NCBI GenBank assembly: GCA_021401465.1
Contig: JADDMT010000015.1
Coordinates: 62,001-126,000 of the forward strand
Direction of reading: 5' to 3'
DNA: 64,000 nt
Origin: Teratosphaeria epicoccoides
Taxonomy: Eukaryota; Ascomycota; Dothideomycetes; Mycosphaerellales; Teratosphaeriaceae
The translations under genes and the position numbers were made by a program. Positions 51,339-63,546 of the stretch are shown one piece after another (the first letter of the stretch is position 1; each line of letters starts with the position of its first letter). Under the pieces are notes generated by a model, which was given only the letters and a program-made list of their open reading frames with translations, ran no database searches and was not told the DNA's origin.

Positions 51339-54300
51339 CTAGTACATGTACGAATCGTTTGACTCCGATCTACCTCCGACCGGCTTCCTGCGAACAGTAC
51401 CCGAGTTTTCGACCAGCTTAGCCTGTGTCTCTGGATTCGGGCTCCTGCTGCCCATCGGCCTGGGTCCGGTAATCTTACGGCCAGATGACCGCATGTCAAC
51501 AGCCTTCGCGGAGGCCAGCTGAGGCTCTGGAGAGATCTGTGAACAGTCAGTTCGATACTCCCGAACAACCTCGATTTGCCCGGTTACTCACGTGTCCGCT
51601 GTCAGTCTCGAGACTGTACCTCACCTCCTCGATCGGCTCCAACAGGTGTCCAGAGCCGAAGGGTGACGTATAGTATGCGCCTCTGCTGAAACCACTATTG
51701 CTGTACTGCGGCTCCCAGTCCTGCTCCGGCTCTGGCTCGTACGCTCTAGGCATTGGCTTTTGCGGAGATTGCGGAATCAGAGGTCCGTCGTCCTTACCAT
51801 CTTTAATTGGGCCGACAGAACTCATAGTCTGACCCGTATTGCTCATGCGATTGCGGGCTAAAGCCGCCGTACCAGATGATCCCCACATGGCTGGGTCAAA
51901 GTCGCTAACAGTACGTTGCGACAGATCGCTGCTGGTCGGCGGATCGTCGTAATCGTGAGCCTTGACCTCGAGATTGCTCTGGTGTCGGCTCGTGGTACCC
52001 TGCCGTGGTTGCGGGTGCTCAAGTAGCAATGAATTGCGGACCGCCTGATACTTTGGGTCTTCGAACTCGCCGTCATCTTCTTGCACCGGAGATCGTGCGT
52101 AGTCGTCATCATATCGTGCAGATGCTTCGGATGGTATTAGAGGAGAGGGAGTTCGCGTGAGCTTGCTGCCCTGGCTGCGCATACTACGGATCTCTGCGTC
52201 GGACAGCGGTCTAGCCAGCGGATCTCTGGTCAAGCTCCCTTTTGACCGTAGGCGATTATCCTCATGCACCTCGTACTCGCCATCGTCGTAATCATCGAGC
52301 TGCGAGCCGGAGCGTGAATCAAGCGATCGTGGTCGCAAGCTCCTGGACTGCTGCGGGCTATCGAGCGTGGCAGGGTCCGGCGCTGCAGATGACGAAGTGG
52401 TCTTCGACCAACGAGAGATTTTGGGCACGCCGAATATGGATGAGCTGTTGCTCTTGTGCTTCTGTTGCTTCTCCGCAGCTTTTGGCGTAAGCTCTTGAGA
52501 CCGGACTTGCGCAGCTGGAGGAGTTTTGGTTGGCGACAAAGCGTCGCGTTGTCTAAGCTCTCGGGTTGGGGTGAACATGCGCTGGTTGTCCTCGAACTGA
52601 TGCTTGAGAAGGTAATCCTCGTCAGGTGTGAGCTCATCCCGCTCATCTTCGTCGCCTTCAAGGACCGTGCTAACGCGGTTGAAGGAGCCGCGTCGACCAT
52701 CGTAGCCAGAGTGGAACTGCCTTTCCTCAGGCCTGACACTTGGCGGGCCAGTGAAATGTCCCGACTGACTAGGGGTACTAGACGTGCCGGCTTGGCCTTC
52801 TGGCTCATACCCAGAATCTGGTGCCGCACGCAGCTTCTCGTACGACTCGAGCGTATCGGAAGTGTCCGAGCTCAGTGGCTGACGGGAGCTGGTTGTCATG
52901 CCGCCTTGCTTAAGATCCTCGACATTGTCAAGGATCTGCATCAGCATATCTTCGACACGAGCGAGATCATCGGATCTTTTGCCACCTGTCAGACCCTTGA
53001 GCGCACGTCTCAAAACACCCTTGCGCTTTTCCTGGGTCTGCTCATCATCAGAGTCCCTTCTCGGCGTGCGCGGTGCGCCACTTGGCTGAGGGCGTGGGCC
53101 ACCAAGAACTCTCTGCACTGTTTGAGCAGCATTGCGATCAGTGTTCTGCATGATCATCCTATCCTGCTCGGCAATGAAGCGCTTCATCTCGTCAAAAGAT
53201 TGGCGCATTTCGGTGGCACTGCGCACAAGGGTGACCAGAATCTCTGTGTCGCGTGCGTTGCGCTGTGCATCCCGAACTGTAAGGTGGTCCATCAGAGCTA
53301 CAATGTCCTTCGACTGGATGTGCTCAAGGCCGTTGCCAGTTGAGCTATCGTACAATGGCGATGGCATGCCATGAGAGTTCCCACTGATGTGCCGAGCATG
53401 CTTGTTGGGGGTCTTATTGACCGGTGTGCTGGCTTCGAATGGGTCGTCTCCACCAATAGCTTGGCCGTCAGCAGTCCTGTCGCGCTGGGCCAAGCTGATT
53501 TTGTTGTATCGCTGTTCTGCTCTTGGTGTATGCGCACCCCCGGAGCGAGCGTGTGCGTCAGTAACGTATCCTTCGTCACGGAATGCAGGAGGCGACGTGG
53601 GTGTAACTTCTCGATCAATGCCCTGTCCAGCGACGTGAAACTCAGGCGTGATTGCACGCTCACCCTCATCTTGCTCATTGATGACATGAGACTGCTTAGC
53701 ATTATGCTTTGCTGCCAGGACCGCAGCGCCACCAGCGGCCGCAGCGGCTAGACCCTCCTCCCTGCTGTGGCCACTGTGCAGAGACTGGATTGTCCTCACG
53801 TCGCGCTGGTTCTCTTGCGGCTCCGGCGTGTAAGGCCACGTACTCTTTCCCGTTGCATCTCCGCTTAATGGCCCTTTGATTATGGACGGGTTTGTCGAAA
53901 TGTCTGATCTAGTGTCATCGAAGTGTCCGATCTCCGGCATCGGATCGCCAGCCAAAGGCAGACTGGTGGCACCCATGACTGGCGGCGCACTGTCTGCTGA
54001 TGTCTCTTGATTCAGGCTCTTGGCTGGACTTTGCCTGGGCGAGTCAATGTTATCCTGGCTAGTATTGGCTGACAGATTCACGGCATGCCCTTTTATCGCG
54101 GCCCAGCGATCATGACTTGGCATACTCTGGCTTAGAGTTGAGCCCTCGTAGACGGCCGCTGAGGTTTCGCCTTTGTTGAGCTCGCGGAGACGATCGGCAA
54201 AGCTGCCATTCGTCTTCGAAGCGCTACTCTGTGTTTGTGATGACCGCGCATTGCTACTCATTGTCGACGGCTCGATCAAAGATGCGACGTGCGATTCTGC

Positions 54301-56763
54301 TCCAGTAGGTGTGCCAAATATGGGATTCGCGCCAAGCTTGTTTACGTTCTGCTCCGCATTGAGACCAGTAGAATCGAAGCTGTCATCAGTGTATTGAGTG
54401 AATCGCTTATCATCTTCCGGAAATGGGTTTGTTTGGTACGAGTCCCTATTGGTTGCTTTGCTCTCGTCCATTGAATCGCGGTAACGATTATTGAGCTCAT
54501 GTTGGCGTTGATACCAGTCGTCAACGCTCTCACCAATAGGCGTGCCTGGTGTGCTGTCGCGCAGGAGCTCCGGATTCGACCGCTCCAGAGGGGTCGTGAA
54601 CTCATCCCCGCTAAGGCCTTGAGACTGCTGTCGAGACTGTGCCAACCTTTGAGTTGTTGGCGACGATCGAGGAGACTTGAGCGACGTCCCGGAGTTACGA
54701 ACTTCACGCAGACGACCAGCGGAGGACTGTGAAGCTGCACTTTTCGTGCGCAGTCCGTGTGGTACGAGTGGATCGTCCTCAAACTGCTTCTTGAGGCTGG
54801 TGACGCTCTGCGCTGGGCTCGCCGTGGCCAACGTTCGTTGGGCAATGTGATCACCATACCCATCAGCATCGACATGACGCTCATGCTCATTGTGATCTCT
54901 GCTCACCGCGGCCGCGCCAAGGCCAGCAGCAGCCAAAGCGGCCATCCTAGCCTTGGTCGAAATACCACCATGTGGACTTCTTGGACTCTCAATTGAGTGA
55001 TTACCATGACTCATGCCGAGCCCTCTGTTACCAGAGACAGGAGTCCTGGTCGGCGATTGGGAAGACATCGGCGACATAGCTTCGCTGATAGATTTGCGAG
55101 AGACTTCTCGCACAGGAGTCTGCACGTCGGCTGACGCTCTCGATTCCGGGCGCTCTGTCGCCGAAGAGACAATGCTCTCGCGGGTCACGTCAGAGTCATG
55201 AATGGCACTCGCCATGGGCAGTGGTGGAATGTCTCCTTCCCTGCCGCATGCCTCGTCATTGGTCTCAGCTATGCTTGCAGACCGGCTGCGACTGCTGCGG
55301 GACTTCGTCCGCGTCCTCTCCTTGCGTCCCTGGATACCGCTTTGTGAATCATGATGCTTGAGTGCTGCTGCGGTGAGAGCACCACCAGCGAGGGCAGCCG
55401 CTGCGGCATCGCGGTATCCATGACTTGAATGCCGGCCAGATGAGCGCCGGCTTGACGGCCGTTCCTCAGCGTGGCTTCCACGACTGCTTCTCCGCTTCTT
55501 CTTGTACTCAGAATCGCCACGCGAAAGTACAGTGCCAGGATCGTCGCCATCACGGTTCAACACAACCTTAGGTTTGCTGGAAATGTCAAGTGAGCTTGAA
55601 GACTTGCTGATGCGGCGGCCTAGACCACTTTCCTCGTGCACATCGCGTGACGTCGAGCCACGGCGACCTTGTTGGTCCTCCTTGATGGCGTTGATCTCTG
55701 GCAAGATCATCCGCTTGATTGTATCCTCGACCATCTCTAAGAGCTTCGGATTGTTCGTCATTCGAGATCCTTGCGACGTGCCGGATCGAAGGGAACGTTG
55801 ACTGACTTGGCTTGGCGAGAGATTGGAAGAGAGCAGGCTTGCCTCTGTGCCAATGACAGTTTCAGCATCTGCGCGGTGGGACTTGGAAGACCGCCGCCTC
55901 CTTTCCTTGGTCGGATAACTTTCAGCGTCGTATTGCTCGCCGCGATCGCTGCTCGTGTAGCTCAAGTTTCTCGGCCTGCCGCCAGTCTGTCCCAGCTTCT
56001 CGATAACCTTCTGCGTGATGCGATCTCTGCTCGTACTGCGATCGCGTGAGCGAACAGGCGCCTTGAGGTAATTGGCATCGGTAATTGTGGACTCCTCATT
56101 CGGGTCGACATCGCGGCTCACTTCGCTCTCGGTGAAGCCACTGCCGTCTAGCATGCTATCGGGCGGCATTGAGGACACGTTGGATTCGTTGGGCGCATGG
56201 ACTAGACCGTGTGAAGACTTGCCGTTGCCAGACACTTCGCTGTCGTTGTTCATGACTTCGATCTCGAAAGGAGCCCGACCTGACATGTTGCTTTCCGAGC
56301 TGTGACTGATCTCGGTACTTTCTATCGGTGGCGCTCCAGTCTCTGCAGTCCTGCTCCCGCCAAGTGATATGCGTCGTGAATAAGACGGCTTTCTGTCTTT
56401 CCCAAAGCTCGTCACCCTTATTGCATCGTGCCCGTTGCTTCTCTTGTTGGAGCTTGGTGTCACCTTTACTCTGACGCTTGGCCGACTCTTGGACCTGTCG
56501 CCCGTTTTGCTTGCCTCAAAGTACTCGATCAACAGGCTCGTTTGGCTTTTCTCTCTGGCGTGACCCGGTCTTCCGCCTTCTTTGCCGCCGGAGACCTTGT
56601 GCGTTGATATGGTTATGGGACGGCCGTCTTCCGGGATCGTGTAGCTCGTCTTGTCGGTTCGCGTGGTAAATTCGGTGGCAACTTCCGTCTCGGCACCGGT
56701 GCTGTCGTCCATAGACTCCGTCGGAGCTGGGAGGGGAGGCGGTTGTCGAGTATCAACTCCCAT
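51339..56763 (-). CDS. Very large disordered fungal protein (1,789 residues)
   Basis: I do not recognise a named family. CDS is complement(join(51339..51536,51592..56763)); the 55-bp intron 51537-51591 (GTGAGT to ACAG) is near the 3' end and the last exon adds 66 codons ending SNDSYMY. The protein is rich in Ser, Arg, Asp, Glu and Thr, with RS-type stretches in the first 500 residues (SRDRSTSRDRI, RRSSRGSHAEERPSSRR). Three Ala/Gly segments (about 450-470, 605-625, 1000-1020; for example AAAAGGAAVLAAKHNAKQ) could be amphipathic or membrane-associated. The best conserved-looking parts are a helical stretch at about 1150-1220 (MDHLTVRDAQRNARDTEI to RSFDEMKRFIAEQDRMI-like sequence) and VEDMLMQILDNVEDLKQ at about 1270, likely coiled coils. 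Such composition fits a scaffold of septum, cortex or cytoskeleton, but that is a guess. The ATG at 56763 is the first in frame. Confidence 0.75.
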
Positions 56764-58812
56764 GTTTTCTTCAAACTGAGGCTTCGAGCAAACGCTATTC
56801 TGCTAGCAATGCATGATAAAGACGATATCGGCTGCAGGGGCGCAACGCTGGTGTTTTCGACCGAAGACCAATAGGCGTCAATCCCAATGGCAGGTGGCTG
56901 CTGGCAACAAACGCCGGGCAAGTCTCGCACGCTCGTCGTGTTTGAGCTGCTGTGTAACACTCGTGGCTACCCGCCGCAGTGCCGGTTGACTATTCGGGTC
57001 AACCTGGGCGCTGTTATTCTTTGATCGATATCCACTTCACGTTCGTGTGTTGCTCTCGGTGGTCGAGTCGTCGAATCTGCAAGTGGTGCCGCTTGCGGAA
57101 TGTGTGCACTGAAGGATCGATGGTCGTAGAAGCGAGATGTCAACCAGGTGGGATGGCCAGCGCATCAAATCGTCGCTTAGTACATGTAGTAAAGTGCACG
57201 CATCCGCATGCTCTTCCAGGTCGCTAGGGAATCAAGCTAACAGCATCAATGAATGCTTCGTTCCGCTGAAACGGAATCGCATTGAACAGTGTAGTATCAG
57301 TCTGGTGAGAGTGTACTTGGCTCATGAATCGCAAACACAGGCACAGTTAGACTTTTGGTAGTGCAACAGGGATCACTATGGTTACCCAGCTCACAGACCA
57401 CTGCGCGCGATCTGATCACGATACTACTATTCAGAATCCTACGACGCGCGGTTATGCACATACGCATGAACAACTGCAGTTTCGAGTCTTCGTTGTAAGA
57501 AAGATACCGAGTTGCAGCACCCAAACGCCTCTGTTCCATCAACCCCGCCAGAACCATGGATGACGAGCGTCCAGCCGGCCGTCATCCTAGTCCACCCGCC
57601 ACCCAGATTGATCCTCTCGAGCTGCTCCATGATGATCCTCCAACCATCGGTCATCTACCGCATCAATGCCATCAATAATTACACGGTTCACGCCTGCATC
57701 GCGGCTGCAACTTTCGGCGATGCCCACGAGCAGCCCCCTGTCTTTGCACGTCCATTCGTCAACAAGCATCTCTACCATCAGGCATCACCCCATCTCACGC
57801 CTCTAGCATTGGCGGCGCCGCGGGCTTTTCCTGTCCAACGAGACCTACGAGTTTTCTTTGTACCGTTCTGGCCAAGATTGTGTCGTCAGCTGCCTTCTCG
57901 AACATGTTTGCAGCTGACACCTGCGATTGGCAAGGGGGACAGCGCGTCTGAGGCACACCGCAAGGTCAATGGAAGGTTGATGGCTCACTAACGGCCGGAA
58001 CGGTCAGCACCAGGCGGGAAGCCCGGTCTTTGCTTCGGCGCAACGTGGTGAGAACATGAATGCCTGTCGACCTGTGCGGCTGTGCCGATTATTTGACACC
58101 TTTACGAGGTTTTCCCAAATACATACAGTACTGTACATTGCGCTGACCCAGTAGTTTGGTATACTCAATGGCATCGATGACTGTCCTGCTCTATTGAGAT
58201 GCATGGTGCAGTCCCAAGTGTACACGCGCGAGATTACAATTTTCTTTCACGCTGCTGCAGCAGTCCTTGCTGCACAGGTCCATAGTTTTCATCATTCTTG
58301 CCGTCGAAGCGCACCTGGACGGCTTGATATAGAACGAGACCATCGCCCAGTCACGACACTCGCTGCTCATTCTGTAAGTCGAACTACCAGTCAAGCATTT
58401 GATGGGTAAACTCAACATCCAATAGGTCAACCAGCGAATATCGACAACCAGTCAACGATAAATGACCGCGTCCCATATCAATATCAACAAGCAGCCAGCA
58501 AGTAGTCAACCGTGTCAACAAGCAGTCGATCGTGTGGAGAATCAGTCGATTTTGTTAAGAAGCACTTGTCACCTGCATCAAGCAATCAGCCACAATTCAG
58601 TCTACCGACTGACTACGCGACAAAATCACTATCACTCACCAGCATCAATTGACCATCACCCAATCTATCATTGCCTTGATCAACATAGCCGCAGGAATAC
58701 CAGGCTCAAAGCACTTCCCAATGCAAACAAGTACGCAGCCATGCGCATCAAGACCAACAGCATACCACGACCTCAAACCACCCACCTCGATCCCGCGCCT
58801 CCAAACCCACAA
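56764..58812. other. 2-kb region without a supported gene
   Basis: Between the large gene's start and the carbonic anhydrase end. Around 57557-57680 a frame opens with a good context ATG (MDDERPAGRHPSPPATQIDP) and a later phase at about 57825-57915 reads LFLSNETYEFSLYRSGQD, after a TCTAG acceptor-like site; the two might be exons of a short gene, but I cannot connect them. At 58390-58560 the sequence is full of loose CAACCAGTCAAC / AGCAGTCGATCGTG repeats. Confidence 0.35.
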
Positions 58813-59743
58813 TCAAACATTGACATCATGCCTCCAAACCTCCTTCTCCTGCCTCGCACTAAACGTGCTCACCCTCAGAATATCCCGCATCTGCTCATCC
58901 CCCACAAAAAGACTCTTCTTCGCCAGGAACCACCTAATCCCCTCGGTGCAAGGCGGACTCGTCAAACTCCCCCGATACGTCCAAAACTCCTTGAAGTGCG
59001 AAACCTCCGCCAACGCAGCATTCACATCGATGCTGCCCCGCACCTTCGTCGTATTGTCGGTGAAAGAAATGTACTCCGGCATCTGCGCGAAGAACTGCGA
59101 CGTGACTTTCCCGTCCTTCCCGGGGTCGATGGGCATAGCGAGGACCGCGCGAGGAGATCCCGTCCTGTTGACATGGACGTAGTGGAGCTCGGCTCTTGGG
59201 CGCACGCCTTCGATGCTGTGGTCGGCTGGCGAATGGATGTGCCAGCTGTCGAGGTACACAGTCTCCTCGTGCTTACCCGTCTCTGCGAATGTCACAGACG
59301 GGAGGGTGGTATAATCGCCGCTGAAATTCGCCTGCGTGCTGACGAGACTGAATGCAGGTCCGTAGCCCCAATTGTTGAAGGAGCCGATCACTTTGGCTGG
59401 GTAGTTGAATTGGATATCATGGTACTCGGCCAGGCCTTGAGAAAGCCGGAGTGGAATCGGGGATTGCTGGGTGCCAGTCTGGCAGAGCTCATAAGCTATC
59501 GAGAGCTCAGTGGTTTGGCTTCACGACAGAGATGAGGTCATGCATACCTGGATCGAGCGTGTGCCAGTCAGCAGACTCGTCGTAAGCCCAGTTCGGGTTT
59601 GGGATTTGAGCTGGAGTCAGCGGGAAGGAGGGTGCTGTTTCCCGTTTGCGAAGGTTCTGAACATTGCCGTGGTGATCGAGCGGTGGACATGCGTTGATAG
59701 GAGATGCGAGGAGCGCAAGCTGCGCCAAAGCGAATAGCGCCAT
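58813..59743 (-). CDS. Secreted alpha-class carbonic anhydrase
   Basis: Zinc enzyme for CO2/bicarbonate interconversion, exported. CDS is complement(join(58813..59495,59548..59743)), 292 residues; the 52-bp intron 59496-59547 (GTATGC to GATAG) joins WHTLDP to AYELCQTGTQQSPIPLRL, restoring the family's C-x-x-G-x-x-QSPI motif. The signal peptide is MALFALAQLALLASPINA. Zinc ligands are in DSWHIHSPADHS (His-x-His) and AELHYVHVN (third His), with the conserved Glu between them. The C-terminal TSPPCTEGIRWFL block forms the active-site wall and the disulfide partner of the LCQTG cysteine. The alpha class is uncommon in fungi compared with beta-class enzymes but occurs in plant-associated and soil ascomycetes. 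The ATG at 59743 is the natural start of the signal sequence. Confidence 0.92.
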
Positions 59744-61562
59744 TGTACGGGATGAGCATAGAATGGCTCAGGAGATTGGAAGATTCAAGGAGCTGCGTAG
59801 CTCATAGATAGATTTCCAGTCGCAGTACGATGCAGGAATCAAGGTCCTGCTCGCAACTACGGAATATTTATGCATCGGACAGCTCACTAAGCAAATTCAA
59901 TTTGCCGTGCCAAATGCTCAATGCTTTCGTGTAAATCGTTTCGCCAAGCCGTCCGCGCTTGGCTGGACCACACCGACGATGTCGACTACCGCTGGCTTCA
60001 AAGGGTTCCATGCGGGTCGAGACTGCCGCAAAGCCATAAATGCCCAGTCCTACGTATATTAATCGTCCAAAGCATCAACTCACGTCGTGTGCAAGGTATT
60101 GCGAAGTATTGGACAATGATGTGTGCTCGCCAGCGATTCACCCTAGGCTTGTTAGATATATTCGGCCCGAATTGAGGCTGTTGCTTGTGGACCGGAATTG
60201 AGCTTCAGCATGGACGTCTGTGTTGCGTGGCAAATTGGGAGTCGCACATAGTACAGTGATGAGCATACTCCGCCACCATGAGGTGCTTCGAAGATAGACG
60301 GCCCCGAGGGTTTAGCAGGAGCCAAGCCGCCTGGCGACCTAGCCCGGCAATATGCCAAGTGAGTTGCTTGTAACTCCCGATCACCGGTCTGGCCTGTCGG
60401 CACCCAGCAATTAAAGACATGCCATACCTACATTGACGCGGCCACAGCCATGCATCTAGACATGCCTTCTGTGAAGCAGTGCGTAATAATTTAAGAATGC
60501 CTGGGCCACAGCGAAGGATTTACTTACCAGATTTTTCCTGACTGACGTGAGTTAACAGACAAGCTGTGATGGCCATAGGCCTGAAAGGGCCGCGTGGACT
60601 TGCAAGCAAGTTGGATCTGGGGAGAGCCATTCCGCGCGGGTAAGAGACCCGTCGAGCCCGTATCCTATCGCTGCCAAGTCGGATCTGAGGATCTAAGCGT
60701 CCAGGTCATCTATCCTCATTCATTCTTTGCGTGTGCGAAAGTGGCAAATGCCCATTGGCGAAGATGGGTCTTGAACGGAGAGTGCATACATCAAAACATT
60801 CGTTGAATGCGGTGAGGTTGGACCTGACAGGTGAAAGTTTGGTATTTTCAGATTGTTTGCCAAGTAAACATGAAGCGGTCGGCTTTCTATCTCAATCAAC
60901 TGAAAACCTCGAGGGAGGTCTTGGAGCTCGTAAGATTGAGCGGACGTCGAGAAAACGGGGCTGTGTGTTTCTGAGCAATGTATCGGACTATCACGGTCTC
61001 AGACCGCGGTCTTGGGCAAAAGAAAGCCGTGGCGTGGCATCGAATATCCAATTGCAATCCTCTCGCACGAGCGCTGACAGTCGCGATTCCATGGTCGGGT
61101 TCTTCCCATGGCTCTCATCGAAGGATGGCAGTGATTTCATGAGCCAACAGACTGGTTGACGGGTCGATCAATGGACGGCTCGCTGAAGCGAATCTGTGCC
61201 TCGTCGCGATATTGACTGCTTCTTGATTTAGTCGATTATATCATTGGCTGGATCCTGGCGCCGCGCGCTCATCCAAGACTTTGAGGTCGGCAAATGGTTG
61301 GCCAGTGGCTTGAATCTTGATCATGTAAAACGCCGAAGTCACTGACAGATCGGATCTGCGGGAGTCCTGCAGATCCGCTCTTTGAACCTCGCCCTATTGA
61401 GGTTAGCCGCGCGAGACGAAAGCACTCATCAGCAACAGCGGGTCGAGACGTGTTCCTGCATTGTAATAATCGTTTCCCGTATCCTCGCCGGCGCCCATGC
61501 TATGCAAAAAACGCTCAGGTCCCGCCCTCAACCTACAGACAGCTTGAAGCTCCAAGCCACAA
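59744..61562. other. 1.8-kb region without a supported gene
   Basis: Carries the carbonic anhydrase promoter at its left end. Frames of 70-142 codons on the plus strand (60594-61159) show no domains. Nothing else is seen. Confidence 0.4.
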
Positions 61563-62161
61563 TCAGTCGCTCTCACTACCAGGACCATTGGGCTTGTCAT
61601 CGTCGTCATCATCATCCTGCACCGTGTCACCGCCCATCTGCAATTGCAGCTCCGCCTTCTGCAGCTCAGCGCGGAGCTCTTTATTGCGCGGATCAACCAG
61701 ATCAACCGCCTTTAGCTTAGCCTTGTTGCGTATCCTGTTCACACACAGACGTCAATACCCAGTCCTAAGTTCTTCTTGGGTCGGACTCACCTTGGATCAC
61801 AACCAGCATCGATAAGAATATCCACAACCGCCCTGCCCTCTCCCCAATGATGCGCACTAAGCTCATTCACATGCCTGACCGCCTTATGCAAACACGTATC
61901 CCCATCTCTCCTCTCCTGCCCATCGATCTCAACGCCCTCCTGATCTAGAATGGTGTCCAGCACCTCATAGCTGCCGTACTGCGCTGCCACATGCAATGCA
62001 CTGTTGCCTAACGCGTCCGTCGTCGTGTTGAGAAACTTCGCCGTGGCTTCCGTATTGTCTTTCAGGGAGCGAGAATCCAGCAGTTCTTGCAGGAGCTCGG
62101 TGTTGTTGCGACGGGCTGCTTCCATGAGCTGCTCCTTGGGTGAAGCGCCGTCGTCGGCCAT
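61563..62161 (-). CDS. YAR1: Ankyrin-repeat protein, YAR1-like
   Basis: Small ankyrin protein; the yeast homologue Yar1 is a chaperone that keeps ribosomal protein Rps3 soluble for 40S assembly. CDS is complement(join(61563..61734,61791..62161)), 180 residues; the 56-bp intron 61735-61790 (GTGAGT to ACAG) joins DAGCDPR to IRNKAKLKAVDLVDP. Two to three ankyrin repeats span about residues 15-140 (DALGNSALHVAAQYGSYEVL, GDTCLHKAVRHVNEL, VVDILIDAGCDPRIRNK). The C-terminus runs from a short helix (NKELRAELQKAELQLQ) to a run of seven Asp and the end GSESD, an acidic tail that fits a chaperone of basic ribosomal proteins. Length agrees with Yar1 (about 200). Other small ankyrin proteins are possible, but repeat spacing and tail support this call. 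Confidence 0.75.
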
Positions 62162-62595
62162 GATGGTCAGGCGAGGACAGGACTACGATTGCAATGGGCG
62201 CAATTTGAGGAGAAATTCTAAGATTTATGTTGTAGGCGTAAGGATTCGTGTTTGATGTCTAGGCCGGCTGATGGAAGGAACCTGAAGCCTTCTGGCTACG
62301 AGCGGTCCGAGGGCAGGATCCGTCCTCTTGGTGGCACTCTCTGTTCTTTCTACACTATCTCCACCTTTGTGCTTGACGTCGCCCGGCTATGCAAAGTGAG
62401 GTGTCAATTGTTGCAAGCTCGAGGCTGCGGCAGGTCGTGACGTGCCTTCTTCCAGAAACCCATGGGCCGATCAGGGCAGGCATGAGCGCGATTGCGGACC
62501 GTCACATGCTTTTGAATCGTCTCACAAAACATCAAATGTAGCAAATGTCCGACAACTAGTATTTACCACGCCCACGCACCCCTCAAACCTCAACA
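62162..62595. promoter_or_regulatory. Divergent promoter region, YAR1-like / RPC11
   Basis: 434 bp between the two start codons. Both genes serve ribosome or Pol III output, so shared control is plausible. I looked for PAC- and RRPE-type ribosome-biogenesis motifs and found no convincing copy. Confidence 0.45.
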
Positions 62596-63107
62596 ATGCT
62601 CCTCTGTAAGTGTCTCCATTACTTCCCGTCTCCTCAATCACCACCACCACCACCACAATCTCATGCCTTGACACCCACCAGTCTGCCCCTCCTGCAGCAA
62701 CATGCTCATCATAACCTCCCAACCCATGGACCAAACCACTCCCGACGACCCCAACATCGGCAAAAACCGCTTCGAATGCCGCACTTGCCCCTACCAAATG
62801 ATCCTCGACCACAAGTACTACGAGCGCAAACGCCTCGAGCTCACAGGCGCCGAGGACGTGCTTGGAGGAGCGGATTCATGGAAGGTACCTAATCCACTCC
62901 CGACTACTCCCTCACATTACAGTGCTCAGCGTGCGGACTGACTCGTGACCGTTGCAGAACGTCGACTCGACAGAAACGCGCTGCAAGAACGAAGCCTGTG
63001 ATAGCACCCGCGCCTACTTCAGACAGGTGCAGATTCGCAGTGCGGATGAGCCGATGACTACGTTCTACCGCTGTGTCAAGTGCAACACGGACTGGCGGGA
63101 AAATTGA
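62596..63107 (+). CDS. RPC11: RNA polymerase III subunit RPC11 (RPC10 in animals)
   Basis: TFIIS-like subunit that cleaves RNA and supports termination and reinitiation by RNA polymerase III in the nucleus. CDS is join(62596..62605,62682..62884,62958..63107), 120 residues. The first coding exon is only 10 nt (codes MLL plus one base); the 76-bp intron after it contains a CCA trinucleotide run and ends CACCAG. The N-terminal zinc ribbon is CPSC followed by CRTC, the C-terminal one CKNEACDST and CVKCNTDW. The catalytic hairpin signature QIRSADEPMTTFYRC is complete, including the acidic Asp-Glu pair. Length is near the yeast value of 110. The protein ends WREN, as is usual. The gene is divergent from YAR1 and converges on the gene at the right edge. 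Confidence 0.93.
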
Positions 63108-63546
63108 TCATTTACCTGGTAAGTGGTAGGATGAGGATTTTCTGGTACGTTGAGCAGGGCGTGGCGTTCTCGGAGTACAATCGTCGTGATACCCGGAATC
63201 AAGCATTTTTGGGCGCAGTCCAATCACAATTGAAGGAAACGGTGCAGCGAAGATCATCGTGTTCCTTGTCTATTCATTGCCGACCCATGAGCCTCTATTC
63301 CCGCCGTCTAGCAAATTTTTCAGCAAGCTTGGGAAAAATCGTTGAGTCCTCATCAAGCTCGCCAGGATTTTGTAACCAGATGAGAACACCCTTTGTTCAA
63401 TGACACTGTTTGGCTAATCCATAGCGCAAATACCAGCCCTGCGCTCCCAAAGGATGCCCCCAAATGTGTTTGCTCTGAAGCCAATGTCTAGGTTGTCTCG
63501 ACACATTCACTAATTGGCCTCTCTCTCTCAACGCTGTTCCCTTTTC
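63108..63546. other. Convergent intergenic region
   Basis: 439 bp between RPC11 and the gene at the right edge. Nothing distinct is seen. Confidence 0.4.

Noticed and set aside
52456..53343. 295-residue plus-strand frame within the large gene
   Set aside because: Shadow of the 1,789-residue protein; no domain.
58462..59535. 357-residue plus-strand frame
   Set aside because: It lies opposite the carbonic anhydrase gene, is low-complexity and has no domain; the minus strand has catalytic motifs and splice sites.
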